Source: Dysidea avara (Eukaryota; Porifera; Demospongiae; Dictyoceratida; Dysideidae). From it: 64,000 nt of DNA. Positions 1-10,740 of this stretch are shown in pieces. Where the stretch lies: NCBI RefSeq assembly GCF_963678975.1, contig NC_089285.1:9844694-9908693 (forward strand). Direction: 5' to 3'. The position numbers were made by a program, and so were the translations under genes. The notes beneath the pieces were generated by a model, which was not told where the DNA came from, did no database searches, and saw only the letters and a list, made by a program, of their open reading frames with translations. Each line of letters starts with the position of its first letter. Positions within the stretch are counted from its first letter, which is position 1.

Positions 1-1
1 A

Positions 2-1705
2 TACAAAGGTTTGACAGATGCTAAGATTCGCCAGCTAGCCAATAGCATCATCAGTGAAATGGTTAAACGGAAAATGAATGTTGCAGGTAAGTAAAACAAA
101 ATAGATGTATTAGGAATATGTAAATTAAACAGGATTTACCACTGATGGGGAGTGGAATTCACTTCGCTGTAAAGGTAACACCAGGCCCACATCTGTCTTC
201 CAAATCTGTGCTGATGCAAGAGCAAAGTTTGGCCGTGTTGGAATTAACAAGATGATTAAAATGATAACTCTTACTCGTGCGTACAAAACTAACCTTAATG
301 TAATTCAGTATTTATGCTGCAAATATAGGTAGCGATGATGGAAGTGTTGCTGCATCCTGCTAAACCCTGCCATTAGCACTGAATTACTTGAGGAGATACG
401 GGAGTGGTATGATCATGGAGCTACTATTGATGATGTAATTGACAGACTTCGGCTGAAAACAGTGCCTCCTGGTTATGTACCCCATAGCTGGATAGAAGGT
501 GCAGTAATTAATTACCTGTATTTTGAGTATAGTGATTCAATCTCTAGGAAAAGATGAAACTAGGCTTGAAAAGCTGCGCTCCATTATGGCACAGCTAGAA
601 TATCAATATAGAATTAACATCTATGAGTCTCAGGGTGTTCCTTTTAAACAGCATTTGTATGTGCCAGAAGTTCACCCGATAACACAAGTCGGATTTTGTG
701 AGCGAGAAGATGAAGGCCACATTTTAAAGGTACATTTGGTTTGCTGTTTGCTAAAGTATCCAACTTAACATACAATATTGATGTTTTCAGCGAATTGGAA
801 ATAGTCTCAGACAAGGTGGACCACCAAGAATCCGTTTGGAGAGGTTTGAAGAGGCACTACACCACCCAACATCTGGGCTCACTTATCCTGCACTGTCTGG
901 TATCCGCAAGCAAAGTGTTGAGGATGTTGAGCGTTTGTTTGGACAGCCATTGATAGACTGGATGGTGCATAAAGAGTACTGCAATGAGGCAGAGTACCTC
1001 CAACGCATACGTAACTGGAGACGTGCTTGTGACGAGAGAGGCTTAACTGATGATCAAAGGAGCACGTTTAATACAGAACTGTTGAACTATATATTGGATG
1101 ATCTGATGCCATGGCACAATGATAATGGATTGAGAGATTTCAGTTTGCTAGAAGTTAACTGGTACGTTCACTACATTGGCATACACTAAACATTAAAATC
1201 CATTATTACTCAATGCAATGTACCATCATAGGAATACTGGAGGAGTCAGGGGTTTCACAAGGGAAACATTGATAGCACTTGTTGCTAACATTGAATCAAG
1301 GGAGTGGAGGAGGAAGTTCAATAAAGACCAAAACATTGCCGCCGAGCATCCTCGAGCCAGCACTACAGACGATGTGGAATGCTTTTTCAGTGTCCTGCGT
1401 GACACTGTAGGAGCAGATTTCACTTTGAAAGAGGTATGCATACAATTTAACTAACATTGGTTATGGCACATCTCAAACAGATGTACTTTGGCTGGAGGAA
1501 GGTGACCGAGGAGTTTAAGAAGCGAATGGACCCCAACTTACCCTTCTATTACCACACCTCCAAACATAGTCAATTCTATGAAGGGCTGATGCCAGATTTT
1601 AGTGTCAAGCCAAGCAAGATTAAGTGCAAAAAATTGCCTAGGTACAAGCTGCTTGGATCAAATAACAGAGTTTCATTTTCTATACGAGGAGACTCTTCTA
1701 TTTGA
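2..1705 (+). CDS. Uncharacterised multi-exon gene with a TTDDVECFFS motif, 5' partial
   Basis: I do not recognise a named family. Coding segments can be linked by canonical short introns at 87-132, 499-547, 730-790, 1162-1231 and 1434-1480 (46-70 bp), each keeping the frame. Near the C-terminus it reads ASTTDDVECFFSVLRDTVG, followed by a segment around MDPNLPFYYHTSKHSQFYEG, and ends at a TGA at 1703-1705. The DDVECFFS segment resembles the C-terminal motif of P-element/THAP9-like transposases, which suggests a transposon-derived protein. A further intron is needed around 277-332, and the frame after it does not join cleanly to the next coding block (from 363), so there may be a one-base defect or sequencing error near 360. 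The start lies beyond the window. It converges on the HIRAN gene, with about 140 bp between stops and an AATAAA near 1825. Coding status is fairly sure; function is not known. Confidence 0.6.
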
Positions 1706-1841
1706 GCAAAATTTCACAATGTACTTGTTGACCTCCCACCCCCACCTGGTTCATGCAATCCATGCTTACTTGACCATTCTTATGCTTCATCTCGTACATT
1801 ACCATGATTCATTACAATTTTTAAATAAATTATAATAATAG

Positions 1842-2835
1842 TCAAAAGGTATTATAACTAGCAGCACGACTACGGAGAACTTTTGATGACCATTCACCAC
1901 TTCTTGAAATGCGTATTCCAGCATACCAGCCTAGTTTACTGAAATGAACAGAGTACTTGATGTAGTCAAATGATACGCTGATTATTTTTCCTCCAGAGAT
2001 CGCGTCATGGAGCTCATCCAACACCTCTGATACTGCATATCCAATTCTTTCCCAAGCTGAGTCAACAATTTGGCACATAAAAGCTATTGCCTTGGAATCA
2101 ACTGGATTGTCAGGCTCAGGATAAAGCTTGACTGGCACTCTTTGTCCATCTTCAAGCCTTGTGCTTGCTTCAGACAGTATTTCTTGATATCGCCTCTCCT
2201 TGTGCACACCTATGCACTTGAAAATCACTGCATGTGTGATGACAGGAATGGAATCATCATCAGATTCATCCGATTCTGAGGGTGTGGTGACATCAGGAGA
2301 ATCAGGAGGTGGTGGGGGTAGTGAACTGCTCGAGTTATTAGAGTGCTGACTTTCAGGTGTCGAAGCTCTGGAATCCAAATCTTCCAGCCAGACCCATTTC
2401 CACAAAACAAAAACCTGGTTACCTTCGTACAGATTGTAACGATCTATATCTACAGATCTGCTGAATTCATTGCCCTATTAAACAAAATAAAAACTCCATA
2501 AAAACATTATGCAATCGTGTAATTGTGTGTGTTACATACGTAAGTATAGATATGACATAACAAACCTCAACAATAAAAGCACTGTTGTAATTATTAGAGA
2601 TACACAATGCGGCCGGGAGAGGGTGGTCCAATGCTTCACAGTGACGAGCAAAGCCATCGAACACCATAAGCTCTTCACTGTCGCTCTCGTATTGAAGTTT
2701 TACCTCAGTTAACCTTGCACCGAAGACGGGAAAACTTGGAACAATGTATTCCACTGTGTCACCCTTAGCCAGAACTGTAATCTTCGTTAAAACCTTCACG
2801 CCATCAAAACACTCGTGCACCACACTTTCAGCCAT
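1842..2835 (-). CDS. HIRAN-domain protein, two exons
   Basis: Two exons, 2835-2566 and 2474-1842, are joined by a 91-bp GT-AG intron in phase 0, giving about 300 residues from the ATG at 2835. The first 90 residues start MAESVVHECFDGVKV and form a compact beta-rich segment. A Ser/Pro/Asp-rich linker follows, and the C-terminal 120 residues fit a HIRAN domain: PVKLYPEPDNPVDSKAIAF followed by WERIGYAVSEVLDELHDAI. HIRAN domains bind DNA ends in HLTF/Rad5-type helicases, but there is no helicase or RING part here. Stand-alone proteins of this kind are, as I recall, multicopy in corals and sponges, which suggests mobile-element association. The reading frame is clean. It lies directly downstream of the truncated piggyBac gene on the same strand and is convergent with the gene to its left. 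Start chosen at the first ATG that leaves no upstream leader; nuclear location is inferred. Confidence 0.7.
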
Positions 2836-2913
2836 TTTTACGCAATCATTCAAAGTATGCAATTACAGCACATTAATTTTGCATGCGCTTATATCGCTTC
2901 CACCCTCCTCTGG

Positions 2914-4335
2914 GTATTGTCATTGAAATGCAAATTCCATAAGATCTAAAAAAAAACGATCTCTAGCAAAGGCATCAGTAAAACATTCCCCATAAATACG
3001 TTCTTGGGACCAATAATCACAAACCCGGGGTAGCTTAACTATTCCCATCACGGTCCATACCCCTAAGAAGGCCTTTAGTTCATCTACAGTTAGAGGCCAC
3101 CTCCATTTAGAACCCTTTTGAGAGGAATACAAGTTGGTTTCATCTACAATGTGCCTAAAAAGATCGTCATCAAAACTCTGCCCAAGAAAATCCATTGCTG
3201 TAGCTGTTGGTGGCAGGGGTGTTGTAGGACCCACAGGCTCAACAAATGGACCCCCCCTGAGAGGAATAGAGGCACTAGCAGTTGTAGTAGAAGGTGGAGG
3301 AATGGGACAAGTTAACTTTGACAAATCAATAGAAACACCTAACCTATTTGATACTCTGCTTAAATTAGAAATGTTAATAGAGATTCCTAGGGAGCCACTT
3401 TCACTAGAACTGCTGTTGCTACTGCCCCCTCCACTCATGCCTGCGATCTCATTCCCTCCAGCACTTTCGGTCAGTGCAGAAACATCTTCTTCAGCCTAAA
3501 AGGAATACATTATCAACAAGACAAACTGTTCAGTGACATACCAGTATTCTCCCAGCACCACTCTCCGACACTCGATCACTTCCAGTCGAGCGTTCTTCTT
3601 GTACCTATAAATACAATTACAGTGAATAGCTGACAATGGAAGAAAGTGTGACATACATCATCATCAGTAGCTTCCACAGTCTCCTGATCATCCACTTCAG
3701 TAAGGCTACTTTTGGGTGGTGGAATCTGTCCAATGTTGTTGTCGTCATCATCCGATGGTGGAGGTTCCCAGTCTTGGAGACCTAACCAGTACTAAAAATG
3801 GCTGCCATATAAATATTCCCTTGCCAAAGAAGTACAAATAACCTTAGAAGAAACTAATACAACCATTGTTATGGGTAAATAGCAATTGCGTTTTGAATTA
3901 TAAAAAAAGAACAAAAAGAAATCATTGTTTATAAGCACAAAGGCGAAAGAATACCTGATACTTCTCAATATAGTCTAGAAAACCTTCTAGGCCTCCGTGT
4001 TCTTCTTCACCACCGTCGTAATCGTCACTAGCCTCACGCTTTTCATCTCGTTCGGCTTCTTCATCCGAATCATTCCAGTCACTATCGTTGTCCAGCATAG
4101 CAGCGACTTCTTTCGCTCGTAACTTCGCCCATACTTCGTCAAGTTTTCACGCTTTAAAGACGATTAGAATTGTGAAACCATGGCGAGCAGCTGGGCAGTA
4201 ACGGTTCATCAATCGGATATTCTCCTCGGACGTTATGCCTCTTTAAACGCTCATGTATATTTGCACCACTTAAATGGCTTTTCGGTAACAGCGGTTTTAC
4301 GCATTACGTATTTAATTGGGATAACAAAGGGTTAA
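2914..4335 (-). mobile_element. Truncated piggyBac element, 5' half, inserted at TTAA
   Basis: One end is clear: reading the minus strand from 4335 gives TTAA then CCCTTTGTTATCCC, the TTAA + CCC terminus typical of piggyBac. The element continues leftward through an acidic N-terminal gene into the start of the transposase fold and stops being recognisable near 2914, where the HIRAN region begins. No matching TTAACCCTTTG end is visible to the left. Either the left part was deleted or replaced, or the partner end lies outside the window. The TTAA at 4332-4335 falls within a tRNA-like SINE, so the insertion post-dates that SINE. Confidence 0.7.
2917..4140 (-). pseudogene. piggyBac transposase, N-terminal part only, spliced
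   Basis: Several exons can be read on the minus strand with GT-AG introns. An exon at about 4140-3956 holds LDEVWAKLRAKEVAAMLDND and an acidic stretch ending in FLDYIEKYQ. An exon at about 3795-3660 holds WEPPPSDDDDNNIGQIPPPK. A short exon lies near 3605-3550. The last, at about 3495-2917, is Ser/Pro-rich and then enters the transposase domain: DDDLFRHIVDETNLYSSQKG, LTVDELKAFLGVWTVMGIVK and ARDRF. These match the start of the DDE_Tnp_1_7 (piggyBac) domain, before any catalytic Asp. The catalytic core and C-terminal zinc finger are absent, so it cannot act alone. A domesticated short piggyBac-derived protein is possible because the frames present are open. Confidence 0.65.
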
Positions 4336-4425
4336 GGTATCGGCCTGGTAATTAAAAGGTCCCAGTTGAGCTACTTTGGTGTTGTTTCCTTGAGCAAGAA
4401 ACTTTACTCACATTGCTCCAGTCTG
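4332..4425 (+). repeat. 3' part of a tRNA-derived SINE, split by the piggyBac insertion
   Basis: From the TTAA onward the sequence reads like the second half of a tRNA (GGTATCGGCCTGGTAAT, then AAAAGGTCCCAGTT resembling a B box). It is followed by a tail with TTTCCTTGAGCAAGAAACTT, similar to a conserved central segment of several invertebrate SINEs. The first tRNA half is missing because the piggyBac end replaces it at TTAA. The SINE lies within hAT coding sequence: the frame ending in LSTSNLEIADKV is lost where it starts. The exact right end is uncertain by about 15 bp. Confidence 0.5.
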
Positions 4426-5963
4426 ACCTTGTCAGCAATCTCAAGGTTAGATGTACTTAATACTGGTATGGAACCTTCTGTGGCATAGGCTGCTATAGCC
4501 ATTTTCTGCTCCACAATTGACTTCAACATTTCAAGCAAAGAATTTCATCTGGTTGCTTCATACTATACATTAGCAGACCCAGGCTATGTTGAATATCTTT
4601 CAATTCATCAGTGGCTTTGGTGGACCTTTTGAAATGTCCCACAATGCTTCGGCAAATTGCCAACAGGTCACTGACTCCTCGCTGACAAAGTACTCCATCG
4701 TGGACAACTAACTGAAGACTATGTGCAAAGTACCCAAAGCTTACTATGTAATCATCTTTCATTGCACAATCCATGTTAGAGGCGTTGTCCCGTAAGACAA
4801 GATGAACACGTTCCTTACTAATTTTCCAACGTGACAGCATATCCTCAAGCCTTTCAGCTATATGAGCCTTCCAAATTTGCCACATGCAGCACAGCTGAAG
4901 CGTGCACAAAATTATCTTGTACCCAGTGTACAGTCGAACTGAGCAGTGATTCTCCAGCTGAAGTTGTGCTCCAATCATCAATAGTAAAACTGTAAGCAGT
5001 TAAATCAGGTGAATGCATCTTTTCCACAAGTTGTGCTTTCATCCACTCGTGTATCTTGGGTATTACATTCTCTGAAAAATACTTCCTACTAGGAATGACC
5101 TACCATGGCTCAAGTTCCTTCACAAAACAACTGAAACCTATATCCTCCACTATTGTGAGCGGCTGACAATCCATGCTGTCATTTTTCTCAACTTCTTGTG
5201 CACCAACGCTGCCCTTGTATCATTTATATCCCACTGCTTAACCACTTTACCCATGCTTTCACCAAGAAGTGTCAGTTGACGTAAGCCACCAATGTTTGGG
5301 ACTTTCTTTCTCTCTTTTCTATCTGTTTCCCTTTCACTCTCTTTCTTTGCTTTCAATTTGCAAAGCTCGGTGTGCACGTCGGGATGCTGTATCTTCAAGT
5401 GAGAAACTAAATTTCGAGGTATGTATGACTTTGTACTTCCACCATCTCGAGACACAAACTCTCCACACTTATTACACACAGCATTTACATATAATTAAGG
5501 GCATTCCCACTACAGGATAAGCACAGGGCTACTTGACTAAAGTTACAGAACATTTATAATGTGATGATACAGGTGTATATAATAGAAACTGCCATACGGC
5601 AGTAGGGGCAGTGAGAAAGCAAACTTTGTATCCTCTGCCAAAGAATAGAAGTGCCGCACTGGTGATCTCCACACGTGGAGCAAAAACGTCCGACAAAGTT
5701 GAAGTATCTGCATTACCAGGAGTACTTGAAGTGGAAGAAGTACCATCATCCAACAACAGCGTTAAAGACTCCGATTCCAACTCTGACTCAGAAGACAAAG
5801 GTGACAATGAAGCCATCACATACGGAAACACATGTTTTCGCATGTGTTGTGAGTATCGGTATAATATCGATTCGATTGCCAACTTCTGCTGATCACCAAT
5901 ATTGCAAAATAGTTGATATCGTAGGCCGATATTTCTGCCGATCCGATAATTGGTACACCTCTA
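4426..5963 (-). mobile_element. ZBED-type hAT transposon, right part, decayed
   Basis: The right end is visible: the minus strand from 5963 reads TAGAGGTGTACCAATTATCG followed by GATCGGCAGAAATATCGGCC, a typical hAT terminal and subterminal sequence. A first exon at about 5820-5625 encodes MASLSPLSSESELE and an acidic region. A BED zinc finger follows near 5479-5380 (CNKCGEF ... HLKIQHPDVH). Then come segments of the RNase H-like core: SFTIDDWSTTSAGESLL, RDNASNMDCAMKDD and FGYFAHSLQLVVHDG. Several frame changes separate these blocks. The C-terminal dimerisation part lies to the left of the SINE/piggyBac nest and is not in the window. The 8 bp outside the right end (ATACTAGG, 5964-5971) would be the target duplication. 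Confidence 0.7.
4450..5479 (-). pseudogene. ZBED-like hAT transposase remnant
   Basis: The frames read BED finger, a basic linker (KKESERETDRKERKKVPNI), the DDWST block, the DNASNM block with the second catalytic Asp, then FAHSLQLVV and LEIADKV before the coding is cut by the SINE. This order is that of ZBED4/ZBED1-like hAT transposases. At least three frame breaks and one in-frame stop are present, so it is inactive. The hAT C-terminal dimerisation motif is missing. It is not likely to be an expressed host ZBED gene, because the breaks lie in the conserved core. Confidence 0.65.
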
Positions 5964-6410
5964 ATACTAGGGATATGTGTGTGTGTTTGTCTCTGTGTGT
6001 GGAACGTTTGTGTATGTAACTGTGTCTGGAGGGCTTGTTTTTGTGTGTAAATGCGTGTGGTAGTGTACATAGGTAGGTGACTGCAACCACTGGCGATTCT
6101 AGAGTTGTCAAACAGGGGGGCACATGCTCACCTTAATTAATGTATGCTCCTGCTAGGGGTCTGGTGGCAGGAAATTTTGAAACATTTACTTTAGAAGGAT
6201 GCATTTTTTAAAGTCAGTCATAGAAATGGTCACTATATGTACATAGCTATATATACGAACCTCAGACACTAGTTCTTTACTGTATTTGCATCCTTACATT
6301 AGACTATTATAGTACATAACCAAGTGATTGAGGTGAACCTTATAGGTAATGTGAATGGCATTCTGCATGTCCACGTAAAAATATAAAAATATACAAAGTG
6401 TAACTAACAA

Positions 6411-8630
6411 TTAAAAACCAAAATCAAGTCTTCGATTTCCACTCCCTCCAAATTGTTGTAAAATATTTGGAGGACTCAGTTTCTCAGCAATGTCTTGTTC
6501 AACAAAAGGCAGCATGAGACACACTAACCACTCTTGACACATGGTAGTTCTGAGTTTAGATTTAAGTAGCACAAGTTTGGAAAAGGAAGCACTTGTAAAG
6601 GGTATAGTGCACAATTTAACTAACAAAAACGTTAGTTCTATGTAGACATTTGTTCTGTTATGCTCTGCTAGCTGTTTAAGCATTTTGTAAGGTTTTGTGG
6701 CATCAATAGCACAATCGTTAACAAAAAGTGAGCTTTCATATTTTAAGGAAGCTAGATCCAATGAAAAATGAGCTGATATTTCAGCAAATAGAGAATCCGA
6801 TGAAAGCTTTCGTTTTTGTAAATCCCCCAACAATGACAAGTAAATTCTTGATTAAACCTTGACTGAAATTCATTTAAAATTATATCTAAGACTTCATAAA
6901 CACGCAGCCTGTCTTGATAAGTGGCAGGTGTATGCTCCACAGACCAATTTGCGTCTAAATGATGACTAATTTTTCTTGCTCTAGGCTCAGAAATCTCTAT
7001 TCCGACATTGTCAGCAAATTCAGTAGCTTCATCGTAGAATAACTTGAACTTAGCTTCATTTTGCATTTCTTTTATGGTTTTGACTGTTGTATCTACAACT
7101 TGTAAAGTACTGACTATATCAATATCTTCTCTTTGAAGATAATCACTAACAGTGCGGCATTTAAAAAGGATATCCTTTAAAACTACAAGGCATATGCAGA
7201 ACTCAAACTTCATTATGGAAAACACAAGTCCGCCAGCATCTGCAGCAACTCGGCCATCCGAGCTTTGCTCCTCAATTTCTTCTAATGCCTTTTTAATAGC
7301 TGTAAAGTTTTCATATACAGCTTGAATAGCATCACTCCTACAAGCCCACCTTGTGTCTGATAATTTTTTGAGACTTTTAATCCGTGGTTTAGATTTTAAC
7401 TCAAGCATCAGTGATTCAAGTTTACTGTGTCTATGTGGACTAGCTTCAAGGAAATTGTAAAGATTTTGCAACACACCAAAAAAATTTCTGGTATACTGAT
7501 TAGTGGATGTAGCTTCCACAAGTACCAGATTAACACAGTGGGCATAACAGTGACTATAAATAGCTTTAGGTTGAGCAGCTTTAACTTTGGCCTGCACTCA
7601 GAGTTTCAGAGTCTGTGCTATCAGTATGTTCAATGTCAACTAAACGTTCCTGAATTATGTAATCCTTATCTACATACCTTACAACAACTGATACCTGTTC
7701 TTTATGACTCAGATCACTAGACTCATCCATCATAACACTAAAGCAATTATCTGCAGATAATTCTTCCTTAAAAAGAGCGATCATATTTTCATAAATTGCA
7801 GCTATTAAGTCATTTTGAATCGTCATGGATGTATACATAGCATTTCATGGGCCTTTCTCAAAATGGTTCTTTAAAACGATATCATATTTTGCTAGTAGTT
7901 CTGTAACTTCTAAAAACAATCTTTATTGTTTGAGTCACTGTGTTCCCGATGGCCACGTAAAGGATGACCTGTTTTTGCTAAAAGTAACACAACATCTATT
8001 ATACGATACAAAACGTTTCTATTACATTCCTGCTGCTTTTCCAGCCTAGAAACATTTTCTGCAGCAGCTTTATCCAACTGAAAGTTAATTGGAATATATT
8101 TTAGAAAATCGGCGTGGAACAAAGCAGATTGTTTGTGCACAAAACAACTTTGGTGCTTTGATAGAGCACTTCTACCTTTTTTCCATCGTTGAGCTTGAGT
8201 CCCATTTGTCGCAAATGCTGGATCGATTGTGCCTGTATTACCAGGGCCCATTACTTTGTGAGCAAATATACGGCAAAAAAAGCAATATGGTGATAGGAGA
8301 ATATTCCAACCAGTTATAAAAATCATACCATCATTGACAGAAACTTCTTGCCTTTCCATTGTGTCTTGTTACAGTGTAATTATTCAGTCGAGGTTGGTAA
8401 GGGCCTTTCCTGATACGAGCATTTCTTTCAGTCTCATTACTTGGCAGAGGTAAAGAAGGATCGTTTAAATCATTATTTGTTTCTGCATTTGCAATAGACT
8501 GAGAACAACAAGGTGAATCAGATGACAGTACACTAGTTTGTCCACATGATGACTCAGGATAACTCTCTGTATCTGATTCTGATGTACCTGACTCACCTTC
8601 ATTCAAGTCACAACTACTAGAAACATATTT
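6411..8630 (-). pseudogene. TTF-type zinc-finger hAT transposase (ZMYM1-like), decayed
   Basis: Minus-strand blocks appear in the right order. An acidic N-terminus (8630-8450) is followed by RKGPYQPRLNNYTVTRHNGK. A TTF zinc finger follows (FFCRIFAHKV ... CFVHKQSALFH, about 8290-8150), then a DUF4371-like start of the core with VMMDESSDLSHKEQVSVVV (about 7770-7690). Next comes YSHCYAHCVNLVL with LSDTRWACRSDA (7597-7330), and a C-terminal end near [17 protein letters not shown] followed by RRLDFGF (6839-6411). Known TTF/DUF4371 transposases have this layout and cut and paste DNA with 8-bp duplications. Frame shifts split the TTF, DUF4371 and core blocks, so it is inactive. Confidence 0.7.
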
Positions 8631-8817
8631 TAAAATGCTCAACTGACTCATCAATAGTATATACACACTAGACACTAGAACACCCGAGAACAAGCAAAAA
8701 TTAATAGTTAAACAAAATAAAAACCCACTATCAAAATGTAATATTTGTACACGTGGGTGAGCATTATTTAGAATGATATGTATGGCGCCAGTTTTCAGCA
8801 AGTTCAAAGGTAAGATA

Positions 8818-9112
8818 CAGGGGCGGATCCAGACTTTCAAAACGGGGAGTTCCACTTTAGTTTTGCTGACTATACTTCACAATTTCTAAAGCTGAGACCA
8901 AAAAAAACGTCTCAGCAATTTTAAGTACCCTTCCTCGTCTGTTCAGCTCAATTTAGTACCGATACAGGTCAGTAAGTTGCATTATTCAAGCTTGATTTCT
9001 AAATGTTCTATTAGGGTGACTGCTCTATTAGAGAGTTTCGATTCTGCTTCACTGAAGCTGACACAAAAGGGGGTTCCATGGAACCCTTTGAACCCTCCTG
9101 GATCCACCCCTG
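8818..9112. mobile_element. hAT-like MITE nested in the TTF hAT element
   Basis: The left end is CAGGGGCGGATCCAG at 8818. The right end, read in reverse, is CAGGGGTGGATCCAG from 9112, a 15-bp terminal inverted repeat with one mismatch. The interior has no coding sequence. It contains the segment AGGGTGACTGCTCTATTAG, which recurs at the edge of the large tandem-array elements elsewhere in the window. The 8-bp flanks do not match, so the target duplication has decayed or the ends are slightly misplaced. Confidence 0.6.
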
Positions 9113-9274
9113 AGCTATCAATGTACGCACATCATGAAGATATGATAAGATGTTTACAAACTTTAAATAATGTGGTAGCCTATCAGTGAGTGTTAGTTAG
9201 CTGTATTATATGAAGTGCTACATTTTGAACAAGGGGGGCCTGTGCCCCCCCGTTAAGTTGCCTCTGACTGTAAC

Positions 9275-9690
9275 CAGGGGGCATAGGGAGGGGGGGTTCC
9301 AAGGGGCTCAGGCCTGTAAAATTTTGACTTCTGCAGAGTTTACAGCAGGTCCTCTATAAACACACCATTTAGTGTTGCAGGACAAAATGAGTGAGTAATA
9401 GTGTATGGCACAGGACAGCAATTTATAAGCTTGCATTTATCTCTCCAAGAAGGATTTATGGAGGTAACATGAGCCCTCTTGAAATTTGTTTAAAGATTGA
9501 TATACTCTAATAGAACAGTCACGTATACTCTAATAGAACATGCTTCATTAGTGGAGTTTTTCAGACATCCTAACAATGTAAAACTGGCTACGCATGACCT
9601 TATACTGCTACAGTCGTTGTGCAGTGTTTAAAGATATAGAACTTTAGTAATTTATCACTTGGACGTGCAATATGAATCCATGCTTATGTA
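9275..9690. other. Non-coding stretch with ATACTCTAATAGAACA motif repeated
   Basis: I see no gene here. The motif ATACTCTAATAGAACA occurs twice in tandem near 9497-9540; it is the reverse complement of a motif inside the adjacent MITE and at the array edges of copies A and B. Confidence 0.35.
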
Positions 9691-9697
9691 TATTATA

Positions 9698-9808
9698 TAG
9701 TTATACAACGGCCACGAGTGCTCTGCCTGATATAAATGCACAAGCCTGAGGGCTGAAGGCAAGTGCGTTTATAAAGGCAGAGCACGAGTGCACGTTGTAT
9801 AACTGTTA
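9698..9808. repeat. Imperfect palindrome (foldback unit)
   Basis: The left arm, starting AGTTATACAACGGCCACGAG, pairs with the right arm ending in CACGTTGTATAACTGTTATG; the inner parts pair around CTCTGCCTGATATAAATGCAC and GTGCGTTTATAAAGGCAGAG. Arms are about 45 bp around a 22-bp loop. No coding sequence. It looks like a compact foldback MITE. Confidence 0.55.
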
Positions 9809-10477
9809 TGTACCACTCACTTAATAGGTGGGGAGAGTCTCACAAGACAGCTGTAACACTTATAAAGGCCAGGTTTCTAACATCGATTGTGGGTAACCAA
9901 GCCATACGTTGCGATGACGTTCCCCCTGCAGTACTGCAGCCACCTGAGATACTGAAAGCTAGTACACTATGGGTTATATCACTAACTTGCATTTGCTGTT
10001 TGACTCTCATCATGTAGTGCTCAGCATGCCAGCATGCCATATAGACTAAGCACCAGACTAATCACCATAGTGATTCTCTCGAGCGAAAAAAGTAGCTAAA
10101 TAGACGGTTTAAGTAAACATAACTACTAAACGATACTAGTATAATTCTTACTATTTACACTGGCTAAACTCGAATCTGGTGGCATGACAAAACTGGTTCC
10201 CACAATCGAACGTAAAGGTTAGTATTATTTAGAATATATTTGTTTTATTGAGTCATTGTCGAATTGGACTACAGTTTAATCTGGGCTAAGATGGCACCAG
10301 ACTATTAAGGTGTATAAGTACGTTTATATATGTAGACTAGAGATGTGGCCACCCGCGTTGGCTTTTTTAATCGCCACTAGCTGCTTGAATGAAACATTAT
10401 ACGTATTGGTGACGTTATGGCCCACAATCAACCTTTACATGTCAGGCCATAAAAGAATTTGAGTGATCTGTGAAGTG

Positions 10478-10740
10478 TCTTTCCACCTATTAGGTGAGGT
10501 GTTGTAGTGGTCTTTGTCACCGGCACTTGTGCTATGCTGCACAAAACCGCAGCCAGTGCAATATCTGTATATTACACTGCGGTCGGTGCATTATAACTTA
10601 TAATGCACTCGTTGTGGTCTACAAAACCGCAACCAGTGCGTTATAACTTATAATGCACTTGCTGCGGTCTGCAGCAGTGCAATATACAAATTATGGCACT
10701 GGCAGTGCCTTTGAACTGCCCACGCAGAGTGGTACATTTG
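10478..10740. repeat. Cluster of short palindromes built on CAGTGCRTTATAACTTATAATGCACT
   Basis: The dyad TGCATTATAACTTATAATGCA occurs at about 10590-10612 and again, with one change, at about 10636-10660, each flanked by ACCGCA/TGCGGT pairs. The left border TTTCCACCTATTAGGTGAGG mirrors sequence at 9805-9835 (CACTCACTTAATAGGTGGGG), so this cluster and the palindrome at 9698 may be two ends of one foldback region. Confidence 0.45.

Larger units (their letters stand above)
6088..9266 (-). mobile_element. TTF-finger hAT transposon with terminal repeats and 8-bp target duplications
   Basis: The left end reads CACTGGCGATTCTAG at 6088. The right end, read on the minus strand from 9266, begins CAGAGGCAACTTAACGG, and both ends then carry a G-run with GGGGGGCACA. 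They are flanked by ACTGCAAC (6080-6087) and ACTGTAAC (9267-9274), an 8-bp target duplication with one difference, as expected for hAT. The 3.2-kb element contains a decayed transposase on the minus strand and a nested 295-bp MITE at 8818-9112. Confidence 0.7.

Noticed and set aside
5816-6123. His/Thr-rich minus-strand frames
   Set aside because: They come from a TGTGTG-rich low-complexity stretch just outside the hAT end.
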